Positions 39,444 through 46,889 of a stretch of DNA of 64,000 bases are shown here, piece after piece (within the stretch, counting starts at the first letter, position 1; each line of letters begins with the position of its first letter). Position numbers and translations under genes: made by a program. A model generated the notes under the pieces. That model was not told the DNA's origin. It saw only the letters and a list, made by a program, of their open reading frames with translations, and ran no database searches. The DNA comes from Methylobacter sp. (lineage in GTDB: Bacteria; Pseudomonadota; Gammaproteobacteria; Methylococcales; Methylomonadaceae): contig JAUYMY010000057.1 in assembly GCA_030699385.1 (NCBI GenBank), positions 143,250 to 207,249 of the forward strand, in the 5' to 3' direction.

Positions 39444-40538
39444 ATGAAAACACAAACCAAAACACTAAAAATCAGGATTAGGGATAAACACATAGATGTG
39501 TTAAACCGCATGGCTTTCGAGTGCAATCAGGTTTGGAATGCAGCCAATGAAGAAAGCGCCGAATTTTCCTGGGTTCCAGTGCCGGAAGTTGGCTATATGA
39601 ATATGCAGACTTCCGGCTTTGATTTAATGAAAGAACTCAAAGTCATCCGCAAAGACAGGGATATGATTATCGGTGCGGGGACAGTGCAGGAAGTTATTGC
39701 TGTTCATGCCAAAGCCAGAAAACAATTCAAGAAAAACAAACTGAGGTGGCGTTCATCAGGTGGCGCTCGGCGCGCTTTAGGTTGGGTTCCCTTCAAGTCC
39801 GGCGCGGCGGTGTGGGTGAATGGGCAGATTCGATTTTGTGGCATCTATTTCAAGTGCTGGGACAGCTACGGCCTAAGTCAATACGATTTTAGAAGCGGCT
39901 CATTCAGCCAGGATGCCAGAGGCCGCTGGTATTTCAATATCGTGGTGCACGTTGATGTTGAAGCAAGGTTGTCCGGCCACGGCCAAATCGGTATTGATTT
40001 AGGCTTAAAGACAACCGCCACCTGTTCAAACGGCGACACCTTAGAACGTCAGGACTGCTACCGGAACAGCGAAGCCAAACTCGGCAAAGCCCAGCGTGCC
40101 AACAAGAAAAAACAGGTTCAAAGCATTCACGCTAAGATTAAAAACCGCCGTGCGGATGCCATCCATAAATTCAGCAATAAAATAGTCAAAGAAAACAGTT
40201 TAATCGTCGTTGGCAACGTCAGCGCGTCCGGCCTTGCAAAAACTAACATGGCGAAGTCCGTGTTAGATGCAGGCTGGACGATGCTAAAAACACAACTTGA
40301 ATATAAGTCGATAGCGACGCAAGGCGTGTTCATAGAAGTCAACGAAGCATACAGTACCCAAGCTTGTTCGTGTTGCGGGAGCATTTCCGCCAACAGTCCG
40401 AAAGGTAGAGCAGGACTTGGAATAAGAGAATGGGGGTGTCCTGACTGTGGGACAAGGCATGATAGAGATATTAATGCCGCCAAAAACATTCTCCGATTGG
40501 GGCATCAATCGCTAGCGGTAGGAATCCCCGTCCTTTAG
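39444..40538 (+). CDS. tnpB: TnpB with altered RuvC-II site
   Basis: A 364-residue protein. Asp185 in GIDLGLKTTA and Asp342 in HDRDINAA of RuvC are present, as is the zinc finger CSCCG ... CPDCG. At the canonical RuvC-II position (EDL in the other TnpB of this window) it reads VVGNVSASGL, that is Gly257-Asn258 in place of Glu-Asp. Many TnpB subgroups share such a GNV/GDV reading and may use a relocated Glu, for instance Glu298 or Glu301 in EVNEAYSTQ; alternatively the nuclease is inactive. The stop codon lies inside the right-end hairpin, so the omega RNA would overlap the gene end. It shows little similarity to TnpB at 16583. Confidence 0.9.
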   Translation: MKTQTKTLKIRIRDKHIDVLNRMAFECNQVWNAANEESAEFSWVPVPEVGYMNMQTSGFDLMKELKVIRKDRDMIIGAGTVQEVIAVHAKARKQFKKNKLRWRSSGGARRALGWVPFKSGAAVWVNGQIRFCGIYFKCWDSYGLSQYDFRSGSFSQDARGRWYFNIVVHVDVEARLSGHGQIGIDLGLKTTATCSNGDTLERQDCYRNSEAKLGKAQRANKKKQVQSIHAKIKNRRADAIHKFSNKIVKENSLIVVGNVSASGLAKTNMAKSVLDAGWTMLKTQLEYKSIATQGVFIEVNEAYSTQACSCCGSISANSPKGRAGLGIREWGCPDCGTRHDRDINAAKNILRLGHQSLAVGIPVL

Positions 40539-40556
40539 GTCGGGGAGGATGTCAAT
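40440..40556 (+). ncRNA. Putative omega RNA of the TnpB-only element
   Basis: The 3' end of tnpB plus the right-end hairpin are the expected source of the scaffold, ending at AGGATGTCAA, with the guide from about 40557 onward into the region before the di-haem peroxidase gene. Inferred from known TnpB systems; borders approximate. Confidence 0.3.
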
Positions 40557-40609
40557 GGGCGTGTAGGTTCCCCACATTAATAACATAAAATAATATTTTG
40601 GAGGATAGT

Positions 40610-41614
40610 ATGTTTAAAATTCGTTCACTGGTTACAGCGCTGGCGCTGGTAAGTTCCATTTCGGTGGCTTCAGCTTGGGAGGCCTTGCCGACAGAAGCAC
40701 CGGCGCCGGCTGACAATGCGACAACCCCGGCTAAAGTTGAGTTGGGGCAAATGCTTTACCATGACCCGCGTTTGTCTTCTACCGGTACAGTTTCTTGCGC
40801 GTCTTGCCATAACACCATGCTCGGCGGCGAAGATAACCGGCCGAATTCTATGGGCGTTAATGGGCAAACCGGCGGACGCAGTGCGCCAACGGTTTGGAAT
40901 GCGGCGTTTAATGCGGTTCAGTTTTGGGATGGACGGGCGGGAAGTTTAGAAGATCAAGCCGCGGGTCCTGTGACCAATCCTATTGAAATGGGCATGAAAA
41001 ATTGGGATGAGGTGGTTGCGCGCTTGAAAACCATTGAAGGCTATAAACAACCGTTTGAACAGGCTTTTGGCACCGACGTCATTACTAAAGATGCGGTGAC
41101 CAGAGCGATTGCGGCTTATGAACGGACTCTGATTACGCCTAACAGCCCTTATGACCGTTATGTGACCGGCGATAAGTCGGCGTTGACCGAACAACAGGTT
41201 CGCGGCATGGAAAAAGTTGCGGAATTGGGTTGTACCTCTTGCCATAGCGGCGCGGCGTTTAATGGTGCCGGTACTTTCCAAAAATTCCCGGTTACGCCTA
41301 ACGGTTACTGGGAAGCGCAATACCATATCAGCAAAGATAAAGGTTTGGCGGAAGTCACCAAAAAGGCAGATGACGAACATTTATGGAAAGTGCCGACCTT
41401 GCGTAACATCGCTTTGACCGCACCGTATTTCCACAATGGTTCGGTTAAAACGCTGGATAAAGCGGTGACCTTAATGGCCAAATTGCAATTGGGCAAAGAT
41501 TTAAACAAAGAAGAAGTGGCTGATATTGTCGCCTTTTTGCATGGATTGACCGGCGAGTTCCCTAAACAGAAAATGCCGATATTGCCTGCGACAGAGGACT
41601 CTAGTTTTAATTAA
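40610..41614 (+). CDS. Di-haem cytochrome c peroxidase (MauG/CCP family)
   Basis: A start at ATG 40610 preceded by GGAGGA gives 334 residues. A Sec signal (MFKIRSLVTALALVSSISVASA) exports it to the periplasm. Two c-type haem motifs are visible: CASCH (about residue 64) and CTSCH (about 209), with the typical GQTGGRSAPTVWNAAFN and PTLRNIALTAPYFHNGSV. It reduces hydrogen peroxide with electrons from small cytochromes, or acts as a MauG-like maturase; no mau genes are near. It follows the TnpB element directly; a terminator comes after. Confidence 0.92.
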   Translation: MFKIRSLVTALALVSSISVASAWEALPTEAPAPADNATTPAKVELGQMLYHDPRLSSTGTVSCASCHNTMLGGEDNRPNSMGVNGQTGGRSAPTVWNAAFNAVQFWDGRAGSLEDQAAGPVTNPIEMGMKNWDEVVARLKTIEGYKQPFEQAFGTDVITKDAVTRAIAAYERTLITPNSPYDRYVTGDKSALTEQQVRGMEKVAELGCTSCHSGAAFNGAGTFQKFPVTPNGYWEAQYHISKDKGLAEVTKKADDEHLWKVPTLRNIALTAPYFHNGSVKTLDKAVTLMAKLQLGKDLNKEEVADIVAFLHGLTGEFPKQKMPILPATEDSSFN

Positions 41615-41637
41615 AGGGGTATTTTTGCGTTAAATGA

Positions 41638-41673
41638 TAAGGCGGTTTTGCGTTAGCAAACCGCCTTATTTTT
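41638..41673 (+). terminator. Terminator after di-haem peroxidase
   Basis: TAAGGCGGTTTTGC-gtta-GCAAACCGCCTTA followed by T5. One of the strongest hairpins in the window. Confidence 0.9.
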
Positions 41674-41882
41674 GCTATCAATTTTAAGTGGGACACGGGC
41701 AGCCTACCACGTTTTAAAAGTCTCGTAGGCCTGTTTCGTGTTAACTGAGTAGCCGATTTGCATCAAGCGAAATCACTGGAAAATTGGCAGTTAGCCCAAC
41801 AGGATAAACCGCTCAATTCAATCGAACCTTTGGAGTGAATCCATGATGCTGCATTACAACTGATTTAAAATATTTGCGGGGG

Positions 41883-42257
41883 TCAACCCGCAATAATAGA
41901 TACGTCGTAGTGTTTAAAAGCCCCGTCATCAGTCAGCAAGGAATAGCCTCCAACAATGGCTTGGCTAATGATGATGCGGTCGAATGGATCGCGGTGATGG
42001 AAAGGCAGGTTTTTTAAATAGCCGATATGCTCGATTTGTAGCGGCAAAATCACAATTTCCGGTGGCAATAAAATTTCTATCGGCTGAGTGAGCGAAAGCT
42101 TACCAATATTTCGTTTTAGCTCTATTTCCCATAAGCTGACAATGCTGAGGAATTTATTATGGTTTTCGTTTTCTATCAACGCGCTGGTATTTAGGCTTAA
42201 CTTGGGGTTATCTGCCAAGTGCCAAAGTAAAATATGCGTGTCTAACAGCAGGTTCAT
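41883..42257 (-). CDS. PIN-domain toxin, VapC type
   Basis: A 124-residue PIN nuclease. Acidic residues are in place: Asp in LLLDTHILLW, Glu in SLWEIELK, and Asp pair in HRDPFDRIII. DTHILLW with RDPFDR is the hallmark of this VapC subgroup, which cleaves specific RNAs, often tRNA. Its start overlaps the upstream antitoxin by 4 bases. Intact. Confidence 0.9.
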   Translation of the reverse strand: MNLLLDTHILLWHLADNPKLSLNTSALIENENHNKFLSIVSLWEIELKRNIGKLSLTQPIEILLPPEIVILPLQIEHIGYLKNLPFHHRDPFDRIIISQAIVGGYSLLTDDGAFKHYDVSIIAG

Positions 42258-42478
42258 TGCATATAGTCCTGGAAGTCGACTAAAGGGTCACAAAAATCAT
42301 CAGCTATAAAAGTGATTTGCTGTTTAGCTGAGCCGCGCTTTAAACTGCTCCCTTTGGTTTTCAGATGCTTTTCAGTCGTTAATTTGCCGATTAAGGCCAT
42401 TTGCATTTCTATGGTACTGATATATTGCTGGACAATATTGCTGGGTAAATCATCCGGAATATTGATAGTTACTTGCAT
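42254..42478 (-). CDS. Antitoxin partner of the PIN toxin
   Basis: A 74-residue protein. The N-terminus MQVTINIPDDLPSNIVQQYI is a DNA-binding-like ribbon-helix start; the C-terminus (FIADDFCDPLVDFQDYM) would wrap the toxin. Position and four-base overlap with the PIN gene make it the cognate antitoxin. The exact family is not certain. Confidence 0.78.
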   Translation of the reverse strand: MQVTINIPDDLPSNIVQQYISTIEMQMALIGKLTTEKHLKTKGSSLKRGSAKQQITFIADDFCDPLVDFQDYMQ

Positions 42479-42543
42479 GGCTGTTCCTGCTATGGGTTAG
42501 TTACTGACCGCTAAGGCGATTTCCTGAAAAAGACATGCCAAAA

Positions 42544-42660
42544 ATTGTCCACGAAAAACACGAAAATTTCGTGGCTTTCGTACTTTTCGTGGACTCTATT
42601 TTTTTTACAGATCATGATTATTAAGGGATGTTATTTCGCGGGAATCATCTAAGTTATTTC
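42544..42660. repeat. Dispersed inverted repeat, copy 2 (with extended 3' part)
   Basis: Arms TGTCCACGAAAAACACGAAA and GTACTTTTCGTGGAC. After the right arm the similarity to copy 3 continues (GGACTCTATTTTT, AGAT, GATTAT, AATCATCT), so the repeat unit is about 110 bases or more, not just the hairpin. Confidence 0.75.
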
Positions 42661-42670
42661 ATACTTATTC

Positions 42671-43420
42671 CTAAGTCGCCTTTTTTGTATACAAGCCCAC
42701 TTTTAATTCCGCCAGCCAATTGATAAAGCGGCTCACGTCCGGACCTTGAAAAATAGCGCCATGTTGCGGGCACAGCATGTCTATATCCATTTTACTGACG
42801 CGTTCACACCAATCCAGTTTGGCATCGTTGGAGCCCATCCAGCGGCGATGGAAACCTTCCATAAAACGCACATGCTTATCAAAATTACTGACGAATAAAT
42901 ATTCTTCCCCATGCGGTAACAAGGCAGCGCCTACGTCGCCGGAAAAGAGGATTTTCGCCGCCGGGTCGTATAAGTTGAAATTGCCGGAAGAGTGCATGTA
43001 ATGCGCTGGTATCGCTTGCAAGGTCAAATCGCCCAACGGTATCGGCATACCTTCGTCAGGGATAGAGAAAAAGGTGGTGTTATTGCCGCCGAAATGGGGA
43101 ACGAAGGTTTCCCATAACCATGAGATATAGCACTTGACTTCAGGGCTGATGTCCAGCCACAGCGATAACGAGGAAATGATGTCAGGATCCTGATGCGAGG
43201 CGAATAAGGCGCGGATTTTTTTCGGGTCGAATTCGGTGCTGATGGCGGAAAAGACGCTGGGGAAAATCTCAATGCCGCCCGGATCAGTCAACAATGCTTC
43301 ATCACGGTTAATAATCAGGAATTCATTGGTATCAATCAGATAATTAGGGCGTTCCGGGTCGCAAGTGATGGCGGCCCAGCGATGCGCCCCTTTAGTGTAA
43401 ATATATTCTATTTTTTTCAT
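42671..43420 (-). CDS. Di-iron oxygen-sensor-like protein (ODP, flavodiiron/MBL fold)
   Basis: A 249-residue metallo-beta-lactamase-fold protein without a flavodoxin domain. Likely metal ligands: SHQDPD, PAHYMHSSGN, FSGDVG and CPQHG, which follow the di-iron pattern of flavodiiron proteins rather than the HxHxDH zinc site. Stand-alone oxygen-binding di-iron proteins (ODP) of this type serve as O2/Fe sensors for chemotaxis in spirochaetes and others. The gene overlaps a receptor-tip-like gene by 4 bases and is in an operon with cheB, which supports a sensory role. Confidence 0.8.
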   Translation of the reverse strand: MKKIEYIYTKGAHRWAAITCDPERPNYLIDTNEFLIINRDEALLTDPGGIEIFPSVFSAISTEFDPKKIRALFASHQDPDIISSLSLWLDISPEVKCYISWLWETFVPHFGGNNTTFFSIPDEGMPIPLGDLTLQAIPAHYMHSSGNFNLYDPAAKILFSGDVGAALLPHGEEYLFVSNFDKHVRFMEGFHRRWMGSNDAKLDWCERVSKMDIDMLCPQHGAIFQGPDVSRFINWLAELKVGLYTKKAT

Positions 43421-44037
43421 GTTGATACGCGGATATTGTGGATAAGCGATTGCAATGAGGCGGTGATTTCGTCCATGGTGGTTTCGATACGATCGGCAAC
43501 CAGTTTTAGTTCCCCGCTGAGCTCTTGGCCGTAGGCGGCTTCAATTTTGGCATTGCGGCTCAGCGCTTCGCTGCTTTTGCAAAGATCGTAAGCATTTTCC
43601 AGCGTGGCCAGCAGTGAAGCCAGATCTTCTTCAACGCCTTTATCGAGCTTGTCCATCGCGCTTTGTTTATGTGCGATGGCGGTGTCCAGTATCGCGTAAT
43701 GGTCGCCAGTTTGTGCCCGTTGCAAATAGCCCATCATGCGCCGGGTTTTACACAAAATGACCACGTCGTAAATCATTAAGGTGATGATTTTGGATACATC
43801 ATCCATCAGTCCGCGCAGCCTGCCGCTAAGCAGGCGCAATTCCAGGGCAATGATGCCAAAGCCTCGCGATTTGATACCGGCACGGCGGGTAATAAGCATC
43901 GCATTGACGGCGATTAGATTAGTTTTGAAGGGGATTTCAATGATCAATTTGATGTCTTCGCAAATGACCAAGGTGAGTTCGAGCCGGGTCAGATGCGCGT
44001 TAATATCGTAATGCGCTGTGTTTAATGTTGCCGCCAT
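43417..44037 (-). CDS. Soluble chemoreceptor-tip-like protein
   Basis: A 206-residue all-helical protein. IPFKTNLIAVNAMLITRRAG followed by IKSRGFGIIALELRLLSGRL lines up with the kinase-interacting hairpin of methyl-accepting proteins ([20 protein letters not shown] ... GRGFAVVA), but is much diverged. There is no transmembrane segment, HAMP or ligand domain. It sits between cheB and the ODP-like gene and may be a cytoplasmic receptor that reads the di-iron sensor. The likeness to MCP is seen by eye and should be tested. Confidence 0.55.
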   Translation of the reverse strand: MAATLNTAHYDINAHLTRLELTLVICEDIKLIIEIPFKTNLIAVNAMLITRRAGIKSRGFGIIALELRLLSGRLRGLMDDVSKIITLMIYDVVILCKTRRMMGYLQRAQTGDHYAILDTAIAHKQSAMDKLDKGVEEDLASLLATLENAYDLCKSSEALSRNAKIEAAYGQELSGELKLVADRIETTMDEITASLQSLIHNIRVST

Positions 44038-44055
44038 AGCTGCTCGAATTTATTG

Positions 44056-45144
44056 TTATATTTTTTTGAACAGTGCCCGGGTAGGCGCTTGCATAATCAG
44101 TTGCGGGATCGCCGATAACGGTAAAATGCCGTCGACAGCACCCAGTTTGACCGCTTCTTTGGGCATACCGTAAACCACACAGCTGGTCTCGTCTTGGGCT
44201 ATGGTCAAGGCACCGGCATCGTGCATCTCTTTCATGCCGTGGGCACCGTCATCGCCCATGCCGGTCAGGATGATGCCGACCGCATTGGCGCCGGCAACTT
44301 GCGCACTGGAGCGGAATAATACGTCAACCGAGGGCCGGTGTCTACTGACCAGCGGGCCGTCTTTGACCTCAACTTGATACTGTGCGCCGCTACGCTGTAA
44401 CAGCATGTGTTTGCCGCCGGGGGCGATTAACACTTGGCCGGGTAGCACGCGATCATTATGTGACGCTTCTTTTATGGTGACTTGGCAAATGCCATCCAGT
44501 CGTTTGGCAAAAGCGGCGGTAAAATGTTCCGGCATGTGTTGTACCACGACAATCGGCGGCGCAGTACGCGGCAATTGGGTGAACAAATATTCCAATGCTT
44601 GAGTGCCGCCGGTTGAGGTGCCGATGACAATAACCCGATCAGTGGTTTGCACCATGGGTTTGAGCGCCGTTGCGCCGAACAGGCTGTCTTTGCCGGGTGC
44701 GCTACGATTGGGCGTGGGGGCAATGCCGCTTGATTTGATCAGCCTAGGGCGTGAACTGGCGGCGGCTTTGATGACATCGATAATGGTGGATTTGGATTCT
44801 TGCAGGAAATTACGCAAATTGACCTTTGGCTTAGTGATAATGTCAACCGCCCCGGCGCTCATCGCCTGCATAGTCACTTCCGCGCCCCTTTCCGTTAACG
44901 TGGAACAAATGACCACCGGAGTTGGGCGCTCGCTCATCAGTTTTTTAAGGAAAGTCACCCCGTCCATGCGCGGCATTTCAATATCCAGCACAATGACATC
45001 CGGCCATTCGCTTTCCATGCGTTTCATTGCAAAAATAGGGTCGGGCGCCGCGCCGATCACTTTCAGCCCTGAAACGCCGTCTAATAAACTGGTTAACACT
45101 TGTCGCACCACGGCGGAATCATCGACTATCAATACTTTAATCAT
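44056..45144 (-). CDS. cheB: CheB chemotaxis methylesterase/response regulator
   Basis: A 362-residue protein. Receiver domain with [11 protein letters not shown], phospho-acceptor Asp in [13 protein letters not shown], and Lys in ITKP; then a linker and the methylesterase domain with catalytic Ser in GTSTGGT, His in VVQHMPEHF and Asp in LTGMGDDGA. It demethylates or deamidates chemoreceptors. First gene of the three-gene operon cheB - receptor-like - ODP-like; no cheR, cheA or cheW next to it. Confidence 0.95.
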   Translation of the reverse strand: MIKVLIVDDSAVVRQVLTSLLDGVSGLKVIGAAPDPIFAMKRMESEWPDVIVLDIEMPRMDGVTFLKKLMSERPTPVVICSTLTERGAEVTMQAMSAGAVDIITKPKVNLRNFLQESKSTIIDVIKAAASSRPRLIKSSGIAPTPNRSAPGKDSLFGATALKPMVQTTDRVIVIGTSTGGTQALEYLFTQLPRTAPPIVVVQHMPEHFTAAFAKRLDGICQVTIKEASHNDRVLPGQVLIAPGGKHMLLQRSGAQYQVEVKDGPLVSRHRPSVDVLFRSSAQVAGANAVGIILTGMGDDGAHGMKEMHDAGALTIAQDETSCVVYGMPKEAVKLGAVDGILPLSAIPQLIMQAPTRALFKKI

Positions 45145-45624
45145 TCATGTTGCCTAGTTGAGACGGAGAGGGAATTTTCATTTTTCACACCTTGGAGCGG
45201 TTGCATATTGAGTTTCAACAATTGCTTAGCCGTTGTTTAGTCACAATCCGCCAAGCCAAAGCGACAATTTTACAGGGTGTTTTTAATAATGGCATTGTTA
45301 GTGTCTGCATTATTTCAGTGTTACTCTACTTGCCTTAAATTGCCATTACATCACGTTGCCACTTTCGTTGGATAATAAAAAACCCATTAGGAGGTTATTA
45401 GTATTATAAGTATATTAAAAACAATGTATTATGTTGTTTTTACGTGACTTGTCATTAATAACAGAAAAGATTATCACTACGAAGATCACAAAGTTTCATT
45501 TTTCGTGCCCTTTTAATGTCCATGTCCGGGTTAAGAGATTTGATGTTGCCTGTTAGTGTTTTTAACTGCTTTAACACTATAAAATGCGCCCTATCCCTAA
45601 CATCTCTGCTTAATTGGTATTTAC
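45145..45624. other. Intergenic stretch between cheB and AI-2E permease
   Basis: 480 bases, AT-rich, divergent promoter region. I see no gene. Around 45468-45515 there is one arm of the CACGAAG-type repeat (ATTATCACTACGAAGATCAC ... TTTTCGTGCCC). Confidence 0.5.
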
Positions 45625-46692
45625 ATGACAAACGACACAGCTTCTATTTCGACCGATGACTTTACCCGGAAAGCGGTTGAATCGGCGATAAAAATTGGCC
45701 TTATTTTTTTGTTGCTATTCTGGTGTTTTCAAATTGCCCGGCCTTTTATCAACCCGTTGGCGTGGGGCATTATTATCGCTGTTGCGCTGTACCCGGCTCA
45801 TCAATCACTCTCGGCGATGCTTGGAAACCGCGAAAAGCTTGCGTCTGGTTTGATCACCGCCGTGCTGTTGTTGATTATTCTTGGGCCTTGTGTTTTTTTA
45901 GCACAGATTCTCACTGAAAATGTCGAGGAACTGACGCAGAAATTTCAACAGGGAGGCTTAGTCATTCCCACACCGCCGGAAAAAGTGTCAACTTGGCCTT
46001 TGATAGGCCAACCGCTGTTTGATTTTTGGCAGCTTGCCGCAACAAACCTGGCCGCGTCGGTCAAGCAATTTGCCCCGCAACTCAAATTAATCAGCCAATG
46101 GCTATTTGCCTCCGGCGCCTCAACGGTGTTAGCTATTTTGCAGTTGATCGTGTCGGTGATTATTTCCGGCACATTATGGGTGTACGGCAAAGGCGGCCAT
46201 CATCTGGCCTTGGCTATCGGCAAACGCATTGTCGGAACCCAGGGTGAGGAGTTAAGCGTTTTATGTACCTCCACTATTCGCGGTGTGGCACGCGGCGTCT
46301 TAGGCGTTGCGCTGATTCAAACCGTGCTCGCGGGCATCGCATTCTTTGTGGCCGGTATTCCCGCTGCAGGCATTTTAACTATTTTGTGTCTGTTTATCGC
46401 CATCGTGCAATTGCCTACGATGATATTATTTTTGCCCTGTATTATTTACGTCTTTTCCGGCCACGACACCTTATTTGCAACCGGATTCATGGTATGGCTT
46501 CTCGGCGTTGGCTTTTTGGATAACATCCTGAAACCGATTTTAATGGGCCGTGGCCTCGACCTGCCGATGATTATCGTGTTTATTGGCGCGATAGGCGGCA
46601 TGTTATTTTCCGGTATCATTGGGCTTTTCGTTGGCGCCGTTGTGCTGGCGCTGGGCTATAAATTATTTATATCCTGGTTAAAAGATAAATAA
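45625..46692 (+). CDS. AI-2E family (DUF20/YdiK-like) membrane permease
   Basis: A 355-residue protein with about eight spans in the typical 2+1+5 layout: an N-terminal pair (IGLIFLLLFWCFQIARPFINPLAWGIIIAVAL), a soluble middle part and a C-terminal bundle ending GMLFSGIIGLFVGAVVLALGYKLF. LLGVGFLDNILKPILMGRG is the family signature. Members export signals or Na+; the substrate here is unknown. Single gene. Confidence 0.9.
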   Translation: MTNDTASISTDDFTRKAVESAIKIGLIFLLLFWCFQIARPFINPLAWGIIIAVALYPAHQSLSAMLGNREKLASGLITAVLLLIILGPCVFLAQILTENVEELTQKFQQGGLVIPTPPEKVSTWPLIGQPLFDFWQLAATNLAASVKQFAPQLKLISQWLFASGASTVLAILQLIVSVIISGTLWVYGKGGHHLALAIGKRIVGTQGEELSVLCTSTIRGVARGVLGVALIQTVLAGIAFFVAGIPAAGILTILCLFIAIVQLPTMILFLPCIIYVFSGHDTLFATGFMVWLLGVGFLDNILKPILMGRGLDLPMIIVFIGAIGGMLFSGIIGLFVGAVVLALGYKLFISWLKDK

Positions 46693-46862
46693 TTGTCCAC
46701 GAAAAGCACGAAAAGCCAAAAGTAGGCATCTCCAGGCGACACAAAAATAAGCAAAGCTATTATTTTGACTGCTTTTTTTTGTGGCTTTCGTGATAAGCGT
46801 GGACTCTGTTTTTCTATAGATTTCGATTATCAGGGACATTTTTTATTAGAAATCACCTTATA
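46692..46862. repeat. Dispersed inverted repeat, copy 3
   Basis: Starts right at the permease stop with TGTCCACGAAAAGCACGAAA, ends the hairpin with TGGCTTTCGTGATAAGCGTG, and shares with copy 2 the tail GGACTCTGTTTTT, AGAT, GATTAT, AATCACCTTA. About 55 bases of unrelated sequence sit in the loop. Confidence 0.7.
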
Positions 46863-46889
46863 CTTTAGCTTTAATTGGTAACGGACTTG

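Larger units (their letters stand above)
39238..40556 (+). mobile_element. TnpB-only IS605-family (IS1341-type) element
   Basis: Left-end hairpin 39240-39258 (CCCCttCCT / AGGtGGGG) followed by AATGTAAGG, and right-end hairpin 40526-40545 (CCCCGtCCT / AGGtCGGGG) followed by AGGATGTCAA. These match the ends of the IS605 element at 16075-17882, where LE has ATGTAAG and RE has GGAGGATGTCAA. There is no tnpA inside, so movement would need a TnpA in trans, for instance from that first element. The 180 bases between the left hairpin and tnpB hold no convincing gene. Confidence 0.8.

Noticed and set aside
39253..39447. 64-residue plus-strand frame between the left end and tnpB of the TnpB-only element
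   Set aside because: No ribosome site and no similarity to TnpA; its start overlaps the left-end hairpin. Probably non-coding.
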